The notes under the pieces: model-generated
Seen by the model: the letters and a program-made list of their open reading frames with translations, nothing else
Told to the model about the DNA's origin: nothing
Database searches by the model: none
From: Candidatus Kaiserbacteria bacterium RIFCSPHIGHO2_01_FULL_53_31
Lineage (GTDB): Bacteria; Patescibacteriota; Minisyncoccia; Phycocordibacterales; Phycocordibacteraceae
DNA: 38,570 nt
Reading direction: 5' to 3'
NCBI GenBank assembly: GCA_001781095.1
Contig: MFKU01000010.1
Span: forward strand, 78,254 to 116,823
Made by a program: the position numbers and the translations under genes
Part shown: one piece after another, positions 1 through 8,458 of the stretch
Layout: the number at the start of each line of letters is the position of its first letter
Numbering within the stretch: the first letter of the stretch is position 1

Positions 1-142
1 GAAACTCTATCGCCACATCGAATCCCTCCGGTACCGCCACCACCCCCACCGCCACCGGCCCCGCTAAGGGCCCCCGCCCCGCCTCGTCCACTCCTAGTAT
101 GAATCTCATACAGGAAGTATACCCTCGGGTATACTGTTCCAT
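1..142. other. 5' edge, C-rich intergenic or end of an unseen gene
   Basis: Very C-rich stretch with no start codon or recognisable product. One plus-strand frame is open from base 2 to a TAA at 65-67 (starting KLYRHIESLRY, then His/Arg/Pro-rich) and could be the tail of an upstream CDS. It is too short to identify. The last 45 bases hold the dnaE promoter palindromes listed separately. Confidence 0.3.
97..135 (+). promoter_or_regulatory. dnaE promoter with two tandem palindromes
   Basis: Two perfect dyads lie in tandem: GTATGA-ATC-TCATAC (97-111) and GTATACCC-TC-GGGTATAC (117-134). The -10-like TATACT (130-135) sits on the right arm of the second dyad and ends 7 nt before the dnaE ATG, so a transcript would start essentially at the ATG. 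Both dyads begin with GTAT and end with ATAC, as expected for tandem sites of one dimeric regulator. Regulator identity unknown. Confidence 0.55.
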
Positions 143-3100
143 ATGGCAAGCCGCTTTATCCACCTCCACACACACAGCCACTATAGCTTTCTCCAGGCGT
201 TGCCGAAAGTGGAAGAGCTGGTTGAGAAGGCGAAGAAGGAGGGCATGGACGCGCTCGCGCTCACCGACACGGGCAATATGCACGGTGCAATCGAGTTCTA
301 CAAAGCGGCGAAGAAGGAGGGTGTGAAGCCGATTCTCGGCGTTGATGCCTACCTTGCACCACGCTCGCGACACGACAAGGATCGTAATCTCGACGCGAAG
401 CGATCCCGCATCGTCCTTCTCGCGGAGAATAATGAGGGCTATAAGAATCTGCTTTATCTCGTGACCAAGTCGTGGACCGAAGGATTCTTCGACCGCCCAC
501 GCATTGATAAAGAATTGCTCCGCGAGCGCCGCGGCGGCCTTATCGCCATTCTTCCATCGTTCGCGGGAGACATCGCACAACTGCTGCGGGCGGGTGATGA
601 GGATGGTGCCGCCGCGGCGCTCGCAGAATTCAAAAACATCTTGGGCCCTGACAATCTTTTTCTCGAAATAACCCATCACCCGCGCGTCGTCGGCCACGGG
701 GCGCTGGTGCAGAAGATCATTGCCCTCTCAGAAACGAGCTGCACTCCGCTTGTTGGCCAGCATGACGTCTACTACCTCGAGCAGGGCGACCGCGAAGCGA
801 CCGAGATCATGCGTCGCATACAACAAGGCGGGCACGGAAGAAATGAGGACGAGGATTTCTCGTTCATAAATGAGAAGCGTGCGCTTGCACTCTTTAAGGA
901 TATTCCCGAAGCCGTCGATAACACGCGGAAGATCGCCGACCGATGCAACCTTTCCTTCGATCTCGGCAAATGGACATTCCCTGCCGTTCCGGTCTCCGCC
1001 GGATTTAAAACGCATGATGAAGAATTGCGCGCGAAATCCTACGCCGGCATAGCGACCAAGAATCTGGAGGAAACAAAAGAGGTTACCGACCGCATCGAAT
1101 ATGAATTGAACATCATCATCAACAAAGGCTTCGCCGTGTACTACCTCATCGTCGCTGACCTCCTGCGCTTCGCGAAGAGCACCGGTATTCTCACCACCAC
1201 GCGCGGCTCGGCCGCCGGCTCGCTCGTCGCCTACCTCGTCGGCATCACCAACGTCAATCCCCTGTTCTATAAGCTTCCCTTCGAGCGGTTCTTGAATCCT
1301 GAACGTCCGAAGGCGCCTGATATCGATATGGACATGGCCGATAACCGCCGTGACGATATGATCGCCTATGCGAAGCGAAAGTACGGTGAGGATCACGTCG
1401 CGCAGATCGGCACCTTTGGCACTATGATGGCGCGCGCGGCCGTACGCGATGTCACGCGCGCACTCGGTCACTCGTATAGCACTGGCGATCGCATCGCGAA
1501 GCTTATCCCGATCGGTTCTCAAGGATTTCCGATGACCATCGATCGCGCACTCGAGCTCGAGCCGGATCTGAAGACGCTCTATGACGAAGACGACGAATCG
1601 CGCGAGATCCTCGACCTGGCGAAGCGTATCGAGGGCTGCGTGCGGCACGTTGGCGTTCACGCCGCCGGCGTCGTGGTCGCGCCGACGCCGCTCGTCGAGT
1701 GGACCCCTATCCAGCCCGATCCGAAGGGTACCGGCAAACTCATCACGCAGTACGATATGTACTCGATCACCGACGAATACGGCGGCGTGGGACTTCTCAA
1801 ATTCGACTTTCTCGGCATCAAGAATCTCGCGATTCTCGCGCACGTGGTCGCGCTCGTGAAGGAGACGAGAAATATCATCGTCGATATCGAGAATGTCCCT
1901 ATTGATGACGAGAAGACGTACCGGATGCTCGCGCGTGGCGAAACGGAGGGAACATTCCAATTAAACGGTTCAGGTATGACACGCTGGCTCAAAGAGCTGC
2001 GGCCGACAACCATCCATGACATCAACGCTATGGTTGCGCTCTACCGACCGGGACCGATGGAAACAATTCCGCAGTACATCGAACGCAAACATAATCCGAA
2101 ACTCATCCGATTCGTCGATCCGCGCATGAAGGATTATCTCGATTTCTCTTATGGCCTCCTTGTCTACCAAGACGACGTGCTCCTCACTGCAATCAAACTC
2201 GGCGGCTACTCCTGGCTCGAGGCCGACGCATTGCGCAAGGCAATGGGCAAAAAAATCCCTAAAGTCATGCAGGCCGAAAAGGAAAAGCTGCTGAAAGGGT
2301 TTATTGAATATGGGAAGCTTTCGCCACAAAATGCACAAACGCTGTGGCTACTTATCGAACCATTCGCTGCATACGGATTCAACAAAGCGCATGCGGCGAG
2401 CTATGGCAAGGTCGCCTACCAAACCGCGTACATGAAAGCAAATTACCCAGTCGAATATTGTGCGGCTCTTCTCACCGCAGACTCGGGCGATACTGAGCAG
2501 ATTGCGGTCTTCGTCGCAGAGGCGAAGCGCATGGGTATTCCGATCCTCCCGCCAGACGTGAACGAGAGCGGAACGGCCTTTACGATCATCTCAAATGGAA
2601 CCGCAATTCGATTCGGTTTGTCATCCATCAAGAACTTCGGCGACGGTATCTCGGCCGCGATTATCGACGAACGGACGACTCATGGACCTTTTAAAACGTT
2701 GTCGGACTTCCTCTCTCGTATCGGGTCGAGAAATCTCAATCGAAAATCGCTCGAATCACTCATTAAATGCGGAGCACTCGATTCGCTCAGTCCCGATGGT
2801 ATGCGCGGTACCCTGCTCGAGAATATTGATACTCTACTCACGTTCCATCGCGAAATGACGGCGCTCGTGCCGCAAGACTCTCTCTTCGGCGCACTCGTGG
2901 GGCCGCAGGAGCTCGCCCTCCCGGCCGGGAAAGCCATCTCACTGCTCGATAAGTTATCGTGGGAAAAGGAACTCCTCGGCATCTATGTGAGCGGCCATCC
3001 GCTCGATGCTCACACAGCGCTTGCCGCGAAAGCGAAAATCTCCCTCGCAAAAATTAAGGAGGAGCCGCATCAAGGCACGCTAGTCTTCCTCCCTGTTCTC

Positions 3101-3319
3101 GTCACTGTGATACGGAGCATTCTCACCAAGACCGGCGAGAAGATGGCATTTGTCACGCTCGAAGACAAAACGGACTCGATGGAAGCAGTCGTCTTCCCGA
3201 AATTATTCAAGGAACATTCGCTTGCGATCGCGCCCGGTGCGTGCTTCCTCGTTAAGGGCAAGGTCTCCGTCAGGAACGGCGAGACTTCAATCGCGGTTGA
3301 GGATCTGAAGCTGCTCTGA
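143..3319 (+). CDS. dnaE: DNA polymerase III alpha subunit (DnaE)
   Basis: Replicative C-family polymerase of 1058 aa, somewhat shorter than the roughly 1160 aa of E. coli DnaE. Residues ~5-200 form the PHP domain, starting with HLHTHSHYSF. The usual TDHG motif reads TDTG here, so one PHP metal-binding histidine is replaced and proofreading by this domain is doubtful. The polymerase active site is visible as PDIDMDM (D393, D395) and LKFDFLG (D555). A helix-hairpin-helix region (SRIGSRNLNRKSLESLIKCG) and a C-terminal OB fold (~960-1058, GTLVFLPVLVTVI through FVTLEDKTDSMEAVVFP) follow. It stops at TGA. Start ATG 143 fits the PHP start (MASRFIHLHTH) and the -10 7 nt upstream. Convergent with the following surface gene, 13 nt away. 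No dnaQ, dnaX or dnaN is present in the window. Confidence 0.97.
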   Translation: MASRFIHLHTHSHYSFLQALPKVEELVEKAKKEGMDALALTDTGNMHGAIEFYKAAKKEGVKPILGVDAYLAPRSRHDKDRNLDAKRSRIVLLAENNEGYKNLLYLVTKSWTEGFFDRPRIDKELLRERRGGLIAILPSFAGDIAQLLRAGDEDGAAAALAEFKNILGPDNLFLEITHHPRVVGHGALVQKIIALSETSCTPLVGQHDVYYLEQGDREATEIMRRIQQGGHGRNEDEDFSFINEKRALALFKDIPEAVDNTRKIADRCNLSFDLGKWTFPAVPVSAGFKTHDEELRAKSYAGIATKNLEETKEVTDRIEYELNIIINKGFAVYYLIVADLLRFAKSTGILTTTRGSAAGSLVAYLVGITNVNPLFYKLPFERFLNPERPKAPDIDMDMADNRRDDMIAYAKRKYGEDHVAQIGTFGTMMARAAVRDVTRALGHSYSTGDRIAKLIPIGSQGFPMTIDRALELEPDLKTLYDEDDESREILDLAKRIEGCVRHVGVHAAGVVVAPTPLVEWTPIQPDPKGTGKLITQYDMYSITDEYGGVGLLKFDFLGIKNLAILAHVVALVKETRNIIVDIENVPIDDEKTYRMLARGETEGTFQLNGSGMTRWLKELRPTTIHDINAMVALYRPGPMETIPQYIERKHNPKLIRFVDPRMKDYLDFSYGLLVYQDDVLLTAIKLGGYSWLEADALRKAMGKKIPKVMQAEKEKLLKGFIEYGKLSPQNAQTLWLLIEPFAAYGFNKAHAASYGKVAYQTAYMKANYPVEYCAALLTADSGDTEQIAVFVAEAKRMGIPILPPDVNESGTAFTIISNGTAIRFGLSSIKNFGDGISAAIIDERTTHGPFKTLSDFLSRIGSRNLNRKSLESLIKCGALDSLSPDGMRGTLLENIDTLLTFHREMTALVPQDSLFGALVGPQELALPAGKAISLLDKLSWEKELLGIYVSGHPLDAHTALAAKAKISLAKIKEEPHQGTLVFLPVLVTVIRSILTKTGEKMAFVTLEDKTDSMEAVVFPKLFKEHSLAIAPGACFLVKGKVSVRNGETSIAVEDLKLL

Positions 3320-3332
3320 TCCCAGAAGTTAT

Positions 3333-6300
3333 TTAAGCTCCGAGCGTAGAGAGTGCGCGGGTAAGGGCGAGTTTGGCGCCCGTGACATCGGTCGAATAGC
3401 TCGAATCAATAGCAGTCGTGAGCGACATGACGAGTTTCTCGAGAGTCGGCGTTGCGAGACGTGCTGTCAGGCGAGCAATGTCGGGATCACAGGACGTACC
3501 TTCGACACGCGCGCGATAGACGTCGTCGAGAAGACAGGCCGTGGCGGAAAGAAGGCTTTCTGCGGTGCCGCCGCCGCGCATATGTTGTCGTAGTCCTGCG
3601 AAGACTGCGGTGCGATCGCCCTCGACAAGCGCCATAGTGAAACCGCGAATGTCAGCGGGAGTCGTACTCGTTTCATCCGTTTTTTTCGGCTCAGACTCAA
3701 GCGGCATTTCTGATTCTGCCGAATCAGAAATGGGCTCTACCATCTCGAATATCGGTTCGACAGTATCGCGAATAGGTTCGGTCATCGGCTGCAGACTTGC
3801 TTGCGGCGCGCGAGTAAGACCTTTCACAATGTCCTCAACTGAGAGTGCATCATTGTGGGCAAACGATCTAAAGCCGTCAAAAGATGAGTATCCGCGCGGT
3901 GCCTCTCGCGGCGATTCAGTTCTCCGCTCGCCGTGCGTTGCGACGGGCATTGCCTGAACGCTCTGCTTCATCGGTTTGGCCGGTGCCGTATACCCGTCCC
4001 GAAACTGGCGCTCGCGCTCATTGAGTGCGAACGACACACGGTCGCCAAACCCGCGCGCATAGCGACCAGCGAATGGAACTGCGCCGAAGAGCACAAGATA
4101 TGCGAGCGCGAGTGACCATGCGATGAGTGCGACCCAGTAGACGATAGTCTCGGCAGGTCCGAGGTCGAGACCGGTGTAAGGAATTTGTGAGAGATACAGA
4201 TTCGCGAGTGGTCCCGGCGATACGCGCGGAATCGCGCTCAGCAAAACTCTTGGATTGCGGCTTCCGCCGCCTCCGCCGCCTCCGCCCCCACTGCTGTTAA
4301 CGCTCACGCTTGCCGTACACGTAATAGTCTGACCTGACGTTCCCGTAGCCGTACCGGTAAAGGTCGTCCCGTCGGTAATTGCCCGAGTCGTTGTCGCACC
4401 GCCCGCGACTGGCGTGAGAGAACCTATCCCCTGATCAATTCTGAATGCAGAAGCATTCGTAGTTGCCCAGGTAAGCGTGGAATGCTCACCCGAGTCGAGT
4501 GACGCTGGTTCCGCGGTGAGCGTACAGACAGGAGCATTCGTCACCGGTGGTGTCTCGGTGACCGTGACGGTCGCTTCGCAATGCGCGGTGCCGCCACTGC
4601 CAGTCACGGTACCAGTGTACTTCGTCGTCGCGGTTGGTGTCACAGTTCTTGAGCCGGCATTCACGGGAGTCACAGAACCGATGTTCTCTCTGACGATCTT
4701 AACCAATGTGAGAATATCGGCGATGTTAGTACTGCCGTCGTTGTTAATGTCGCAGGTTTTGCTCGCGGGGCAGGAGACATTACCCAGGCCTACCTGCGTA
4801 AGAAGATTTATGTCGGCAACATCAACAACACCTTCACCGGTGTAGTCGTAGGCACTAGTGTACACACCAATCGAGAAGGATGTGGCATGAGTGGTAGTCC
4901 ACGAGAGTTCCGAGGAACCGCCATTTTGAATAGAGGGCGGATTCGCAACAAGCGTACAGACAGGAGCATTCGTCACCGGTGGTGTCTCGGTGACCGTGAC
5001 GGTCGCTTCGCAATGCGCGGTGCCGCCACTGCCAGTCACGGTACCAGTGTACTTCGTCGTCGCGGTTGGTGTCACAGTTCTTGAGCCGGCATTCACGGGA
5101 GTCACAGAACCGATGTTCTCTCTGACGATCTTAACCAATGTGAGAATATCGGCGATGTTAGTACTGCCGTCGTTGTTAATGTCGCAGGTTTTGCTCGCGG
5201 GGCAGGAGACATTACCCAGGCCTACCTGCGTAAGAAGATTTATGTCGGCAACATCAACAACACCTTCACCGGTGTAGTCGTAGGCACTAGTGTACACACC
5301 AATCGAGAAGGATGTGGCATGAGTGGTAGTCCACGAGAGTTCCGAGGAACCGCCATTTTGAATAGAGGGCGGATTCGCAACAAGCGTACAGACAGGAGCA
5401 TTCGTCACCGGTGGTGTCTCGGTGACCGTGACGGTCGCTTCGCAATGCGCGGTGCCGCCACTGCCAGTCACGGTACCAGTGTACTTCGTCGTCGCGGTTG
5501 GAGATACCGAGATTGCTCCGCTGACGATCGGCGTCACGGAACCAATATTTTGATCAATCGAGAATGAGGACGCATTGGTAGTGTTCCACGACAGCGTTGA
5601 AGAATTACCACTTTGTATACCGGGAGGATTCGCCACAAGCGTACAGACAGGCGCATTCGTAACCGGAGGTGTCTCGGTGACCGTGACGGTCGCGGTGCAG
5701 GTTACCGAACCGCCGGAACCGGTCGCGGTGCCTGTATATATCGTTGTGTTTATCGGAGATACCGATCTCGTCCCCGCATCCACAGGCGTCACAAAACCGA
5801 TGTCGTGGTCGATTGAGAACGATGTCGCATCCTTGGTGCTCCAAGAGAGCGTCGAGGAACCGCCGCTCTGAATAGACGTCGGACTTGCAGTAAGTGCACA
5901 GGTCGGCGCTATTGGCGCAGGCGGAGGCGGTTCAACGGTAACATTGGTATGGCACGTCGACTCGCCGCCGGGACCGGAGACCGTCATTGTGTATTCGGTC
6001 GAACGCACGAGCGAGATACTCTGTGAGCCGAAGTCTGTGGCAGATACCCAACCAGAAGTGACCGCCGTTGAATTACCTTCAGAGTCACTGCTCTGGATAA
6101 TCATATCTGAAGCTGCAGTCGTTTCCCACGAAAGTGTAGTCGGTCCACCGCCATTCGGCAGCGTCGATGGGTCAGCACTAAGGATGCAGGATGGAGGCGG
6201 AGGCACGCAACACGGTGGGCCAACAACCTGCGCATAGACTTGCGCCGGCGTCGTGAGGCTAGTCGCGAATGCGATTGATATGCCAATCGTCACCGTCGCG

Positions 6301-6371
6301 AGCACAGCAAAGAAACCCGTCCGTATCGGTCGTTTGTCGAGATATGCGACTATTTTTGTAATATTGGTCAT
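3333..6371 (-). CDS. Large Ig-like/dockerin surface protein with IPYTG-TM signal
   Basis: Cell-surface protein of 1012 aa when started at ATG 6371 (MTNITKIVAYLDKRP). The ORF track start at 6620 adds 83 residues that run through a hairpin and do not look like protein. A signal anchor (~residues 16-35) is followed by about seven Ig-like repeats of the pattern CxLxAxPxxIxxGxSSxLSW...TKYTGTVTGSGG. Two of these contain a nested dockerin-like EF-hand pair (CDINNDGSTNIADILTLV). Then come a poly-Gly linker, LSQIPYTG (IPYTG at residues 730-734), a hydrophobic segment (~742-765) and an Arg-containing flank. The order IPxTG, TM, positive charge resembles a sortase sorting signal, and a sortase gene lies 1.3 kb upstream. 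Unlike a classical sorting signal, about 250 hydrophilic residues follow the TM. Function is otherwise unknown. Confidence 0.85.
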   Translation of the reverse strand: MTNITKIVAYLDKRPIRTGFFAVLATVTIGISIAFATSLTTPAQVYAQVVGPPCCVPPPPSCILSADPSTLPNGGGPTTLSWETTAASDMIIQSSDSEGNSTAVTSGWVSATDFGSQSISLVRSTEYTMTVSGPGGESTCHTNVTVEPPPPAPIAPTCALTASPTSIQSGGSSTLSWSTKDATSFSIDHDIGFVTPVDAGTRSVSPINTTIYTGTATGSGGSVTCTATVTVTETPPVTNAPVCTLVANPPGIQSGNSSTLSWNTTNASSFSIDQNIGSVTPIVSGAISVSPTATTKYTGTVTGSGGTAHCEATVTVTETPPVTNAPVCTLVANPPSIQNGGSSELSWTTTHATSFSIGVYTSAYDYTGEGVVDVADINLLTQVGLGNVSCPASKTCDINNDGSTNIADILTLVKIVRENIGSVTPVNAGSRTVTPTATTKYTGTVTGSGGTAHCEATVTVTETPPVTNAPVCTLVANPPSIQNGGSSELSWTTTHATSFSIGVYTSAYDYTGEGVVDVADINLLTQVGLGNVSCPASKTCDINNDGSTNIADILTLVKIVRENIGSVTPVNAGSRTVTPTATTKYTGTVTGSGGTAHCEATVTVTETPPVTNAPVCTLTAEPASLDSGEHSTLTWATTNASAFRIDQGIGSLTPVAGGATTTRAITDGTTFTGTATGTSGQTITCTASVSVNSSGGGGGGGGGSRNPRVLLSAIPRVSPGPLANLYLSQIPYTGLDLGPAETIVYWVALIAWSLALAYLVLFGAVPFAGRYARGFGDRVSFALNERERQFRDGYTAPAKPMKQSVQAMPVATHGERRTESPREAPRGYSSFDGFRSFAHNDALSVEDIVKGLTRAPQASLQPMTEPIRDTVEPIFEMVEPISDSAESEMPLESEPKKTDETSTTPADIRGFTMALVEGDRTAVFAGLRQHMRGGGTAESLLSATACLLDDVYRARVEGTSCDPDIARLTARLATPTLEKLVMSLTTAIDSSYSTDVTGAKLALTRALSTLGA
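4521..5501 (-). repeat. 432-bp tandem duplication (two full units plus 117 bp)
   Basis: The sequence starting cgtacagacaggagcattcg at 4521 recurs at 4953 and 5385, so the period is exactly 432 bp (144 aa). The two full units appear identical. The third copy stays identical to about 5501 and then diverges. Each full unit encodes one Ig-like repeat plus its inserted dockerin-like module. The lack of divergence points to recent duplication, active homogenisation, or an assembly artefact. Confidence 0.9.
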
Positions 6372-6430
6372 AGTAAAATGATTACCCCTTGCTCCTCCAT
6401 TCATTGTCGGAGCGTACGAAAATGGTGGAT

Positions 6431-6457
6431 CGACGAGGGAGCCTTGCTCCCTCGTCG
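6431..6457 (-). terminator. Strong hairpin, possible terminator
   Basis: Perfect 12-bp inverted repeat CGACGAGGGAGC / GCTCCCTCGTCG around a 3-nt loop, between the 375-aa gene (stop at 6470) and the start of the large surface gene (6371). It could end the upstream transcript or act as a 3' processing/stability hairpin. No clear U-tract follows on the minus strand, so the terminator reading is uncertain. Confidence 0.45.
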
Positions 6458-6469
6458 CCACCTGCACGT

Positions 6470-7597
6470 TCAATCGGTACAGCTGTCGGTGTCCCACACC
6501 CACATGGTGTCCGCAATGGGAACGCGATACCTTCCCTCCCAATCCTGAGGTCGAGTGTATACGCCGCAGGACTGTGCCCCTCGCTCGTCCTCTTCGCAAA
6601 TGTAGACGAGGCGAGTCCAAACGGCCGTCGAGAATCGGAGTGTTTGACGATTCTCGGTTACACCGTAGAGATACTTATGTGGGACGCGCACTTTACTGCC
6701 CAGCATTTCGAAGAGATCATTGGGAGGAACACAGTCATCGCATTCTCCCACCCATGCGGTCCACGGACCATCACCTTGCCGTTGCGCATTGCAGTTGCTC
6801 GGCGGCAACGGACCTAAAGAACTTGCGACACCCCACCGCACAAACCCACGCACTGGGGCATTGAATGGAAGTTCCACGCACTGTTCGCCGGATGCGAGTC
6901 CCCACGCGAGGTTGTAGCAGACGTACGGAATGTAAAACGCAAATTTCTCTCCTCCGTACTCCACATACCACACCGCTGCTTTCGCCGTCTCCGCGACCGA
7001 TCCCTTTCGGTACGGTCGCCCATCGGGCGAAGTGTTGACCGGTAGTTCTGCCACAGCGACGTTATTCATCACGTGCGGCTTCGCGCCTCCGCTCATCATC
7101 TGCTCGAGCTTCATGTGCGGGGGGAGCCACACATCGACACCGCCCATGCAGTTCGCGCCGATCTTCTGCTTGAGCGCAGCCTTCACGGCTAGCGGCAGGT
7201 TGAAGCCATCGATAGTGGCTGGCGCTTTCGTGCACGCCTCCACAAACGAGGTGGCGTACGGTGCGGCGTTCCATTTCTTCCACTCCTTTGCAGGAGTAGC
7301 GGCCGTTGCCGGTCGCGGCTGCGGTGCGATAACCGCGGCTTGAACACCACCCGACCTCTTCGAGACTTTCTTCTGCGCCGTTGCCGTCACTGTTGTCGGC
7401 GTCGGCATAGCGATCACCGTCGGTGATGGAGACGGCGCGGATAGCGTCGGTTCCACCGTCGGCGTTGCAGTCGGCTTCAGCGCCGACAAGAATTGCTTTC
7501 CGGATTCGAAAAGTCCGACGGCTGCTACCGCGATGATTGACGCGGCGGCAACAGCTGCCAGGATCTTCCGACCTCTCGATCGAGTCCTAAACATCAT
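6470..7597 (-). CDS. Secreted or membrane-anchored protein of unknown function
   Basis: 375 aa. An N-terminal basic stretch (RTRSRGRK) and hydrophobic segment (~12-28) form a signal anchor. A Pro/Thr/Ser-rich linker (~40-75) follows, then a globular domain with several cysteines (e.g. GECDDC, YICEED, SCGVY) and many tryptophans. I do not recognise the domain. This is one of the few genes here with a clear Shine-Dalgarno: AAGGAG at 7602-7607 lies 4 nt before ATG 7597 and 7 nt before a second ATG at 7594, so 7594 may be the real start. It sits 107 nt downstream of the sortase gene in the same direction and upstream of the IPYTG protein, so a role at the cell surface is likely. Confidence 0.8.
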   Translation of the reverse strand: MMFRTRSRGRKILAAVAAASIIAVAAVGLFESGKQFLSALKPTATPTVEPTLSAPSPSPTVIAMPTPTTVTATAQKKVSKRSGGVQAAVIAPQPRPATAATPAKEWKKWNAAPYATSFVEACTKAPATIDGFNLPLAVKAALKQKIGANCMGGVDVWLPPHMKLEQMMSGGAKPHVMNNVAVAELPVNTSPDGRPYRKGSVAETAKAAVWYVEYGGEKFAFYIPYVCYNLAWGLASGEQCVELPFNAPVRGFVRWGVASSLGPLPPSNCNAQRQGDGPWTAWVGECDDCVPPNDLFEMLGSKVRVPHKYLYGVTENRQTLRFSTAVWTRLVYICEEDERGAQSCGVYTRPQDWEGRYRVPIADTMWVWDTDSCTD

Positions 7598-7704
7598 CTA
7601 TCTCCTTTCGTCAGCCGCCGTGCGGCATGGGCATAGTGTGTGGTTTGTCTCGGATCAAAGATCAGTTATCCCACCCTCCTTGCGGAGAGTCACCCGAGCA
7701 GAGC

Positions 7705-8364
7705 TTACGCTCCGAACGAATGACTTTCAACAAAGTCAGCAGTTACCACGAAACGGTCTTCTTTCGCGCCAAAAGAATTGCAGGTCACAAGTGTAAGCAC
7801 GCGACCGGTGCCAGAAAGCGCAATCTCGCCATCATCTGCGCTCTTCTTCTCAACAGTCCGTACGGCATACGTATAGACTGCATCAGATGAATAGACCGTG
7901 ATAACATCGCCATGCGAAAGCTTCTGGATACCGTTGAATGTTTTATACGCCTGATTGTTCACCACCGGCAGATAGCTTGCATGACCGAAGAGCACTATGT
8001 TTCCGCTCTCACCGAGCTTCGCGGATGTCGGATATCGCACGGCACCCGAGAGAAGCAATGTATCGAGGGCGGCGATATCGGTCGTATCAGGATTGGATAT
8101 AGAGGCAACACGCGTGAGTGAAGGAATTTCTATTTTCACTGGCACTTCAGCGTTCATTGAAGAAACTGTCCCGACGGAGTTCACCGCGACCGGTGCGTTT
8201 GTGATGGAAGTAGAAGGAGCATTGGGCAAGAGGTCAAACACAGCGAGTACAAACACGCTCGCGATAAACACCACCGCAAAAAGCCCGAGGAAGCTCCATT
8301 TCCTCGCATACGCCAGCCGCGTGCCGCCGACCAGTCGGACGGTGAATTCGACAATCTTGTCCAT
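7705..8364 (-). CDS. Sortase family transpeptidase
   Basis: 219 aa, membrane-anchored sortase. A hydrophobic segment at ~24-45 is followed by a Ser/Thr/Ala linker and the catalytic beta-barrel. The barrel starts at VKIEIPSL and includes the proposed catalytic His128 in LFGHAS, Cys195 in TLVTC and Arg204 in EDRFVV, the conserved sortase order His-Cys-Arg. The C-terminal strand FVVTADFV closes the fold. The family cleaves an LPxTG-like signal and joins the protein to a nucleophile on the cell surface. A plausible local substrate is the IPYTG protein encoded downstream on the same strand. The class is uncertain (D/E-like from the TLVTC motif). The promoter is a good TTGACA-17-TATTAA. Confidence 0.88.
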   Translation of the reverse strand: MDKIVEFTVRLVGGTRLAYARKWSFLGLFAVVFIASVFVLAVFDLLPNAPSTSITNAPVAVNSVGTVSSMNAEVPVKIEIPSLTRVASISNPDTTDIAALDTLLLSGAVRYPTSAKLGESGNIVLFGHASYLPVVNNQAYKTFNGIQKLSHGDVITVYSSDAVYTYAVRTVEKKSADDGEIALSGTGRVLTLVTCNSFGAKEDRFVVTADFVESHSFGA

Positions 8365-8377
8365 ATAGTCTTATTCA

Positions 8378-8447
8378 TTAATACCGCATCACAGTGTTTC
8401 TGTCAAGTTTCTCGTTGCTTGACATGAAAACCTGTCCGTGGTATGTA
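8378..8447. promoter_or_regulatory. Back-to-back promoters for sortase and CARDB gene
   Basis: Leftward promoter: -35 TTGACA (8401-8406, minus), 17-nt spacer, -10 TATTAA (8378-8383), 13 nt before the sortase ATG. Rightward promoter: -35 TTGACA (8419-8424), 17-nt spacer, -10 TATGTA (8442-8447), 11 nt before ATG 8459. The two -35 boxes form an inverted repeat with a 12-nt gap, so one regulator could control both genes. These are the clearest sigma70-type promoters in the window. Confidence 0.8.
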
Positions 8448-8458
8448 TTAATCGTCTT

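Noticed and set aside
728-1960. 410-aa minus-strand ORF opposite dnaE
   Set aside because: Shadow of the dnaE reading frame. The translation is low in recognisable motifs, and dnaE on the other strand is certain.
4521-5501. CRISPR or satellite interpretation of the 432-bp repeat
   Set aside because: The repeat is fully coding, in frame, and corresponds to protein domains.
6372-6620. Upstream 83-residue extension of the large surface protein
   Set aside because: It runs across a perfect 12-bp hairpin and the 3' end of the 375-aa gene. The signal anchor begins right after ATG 6371.
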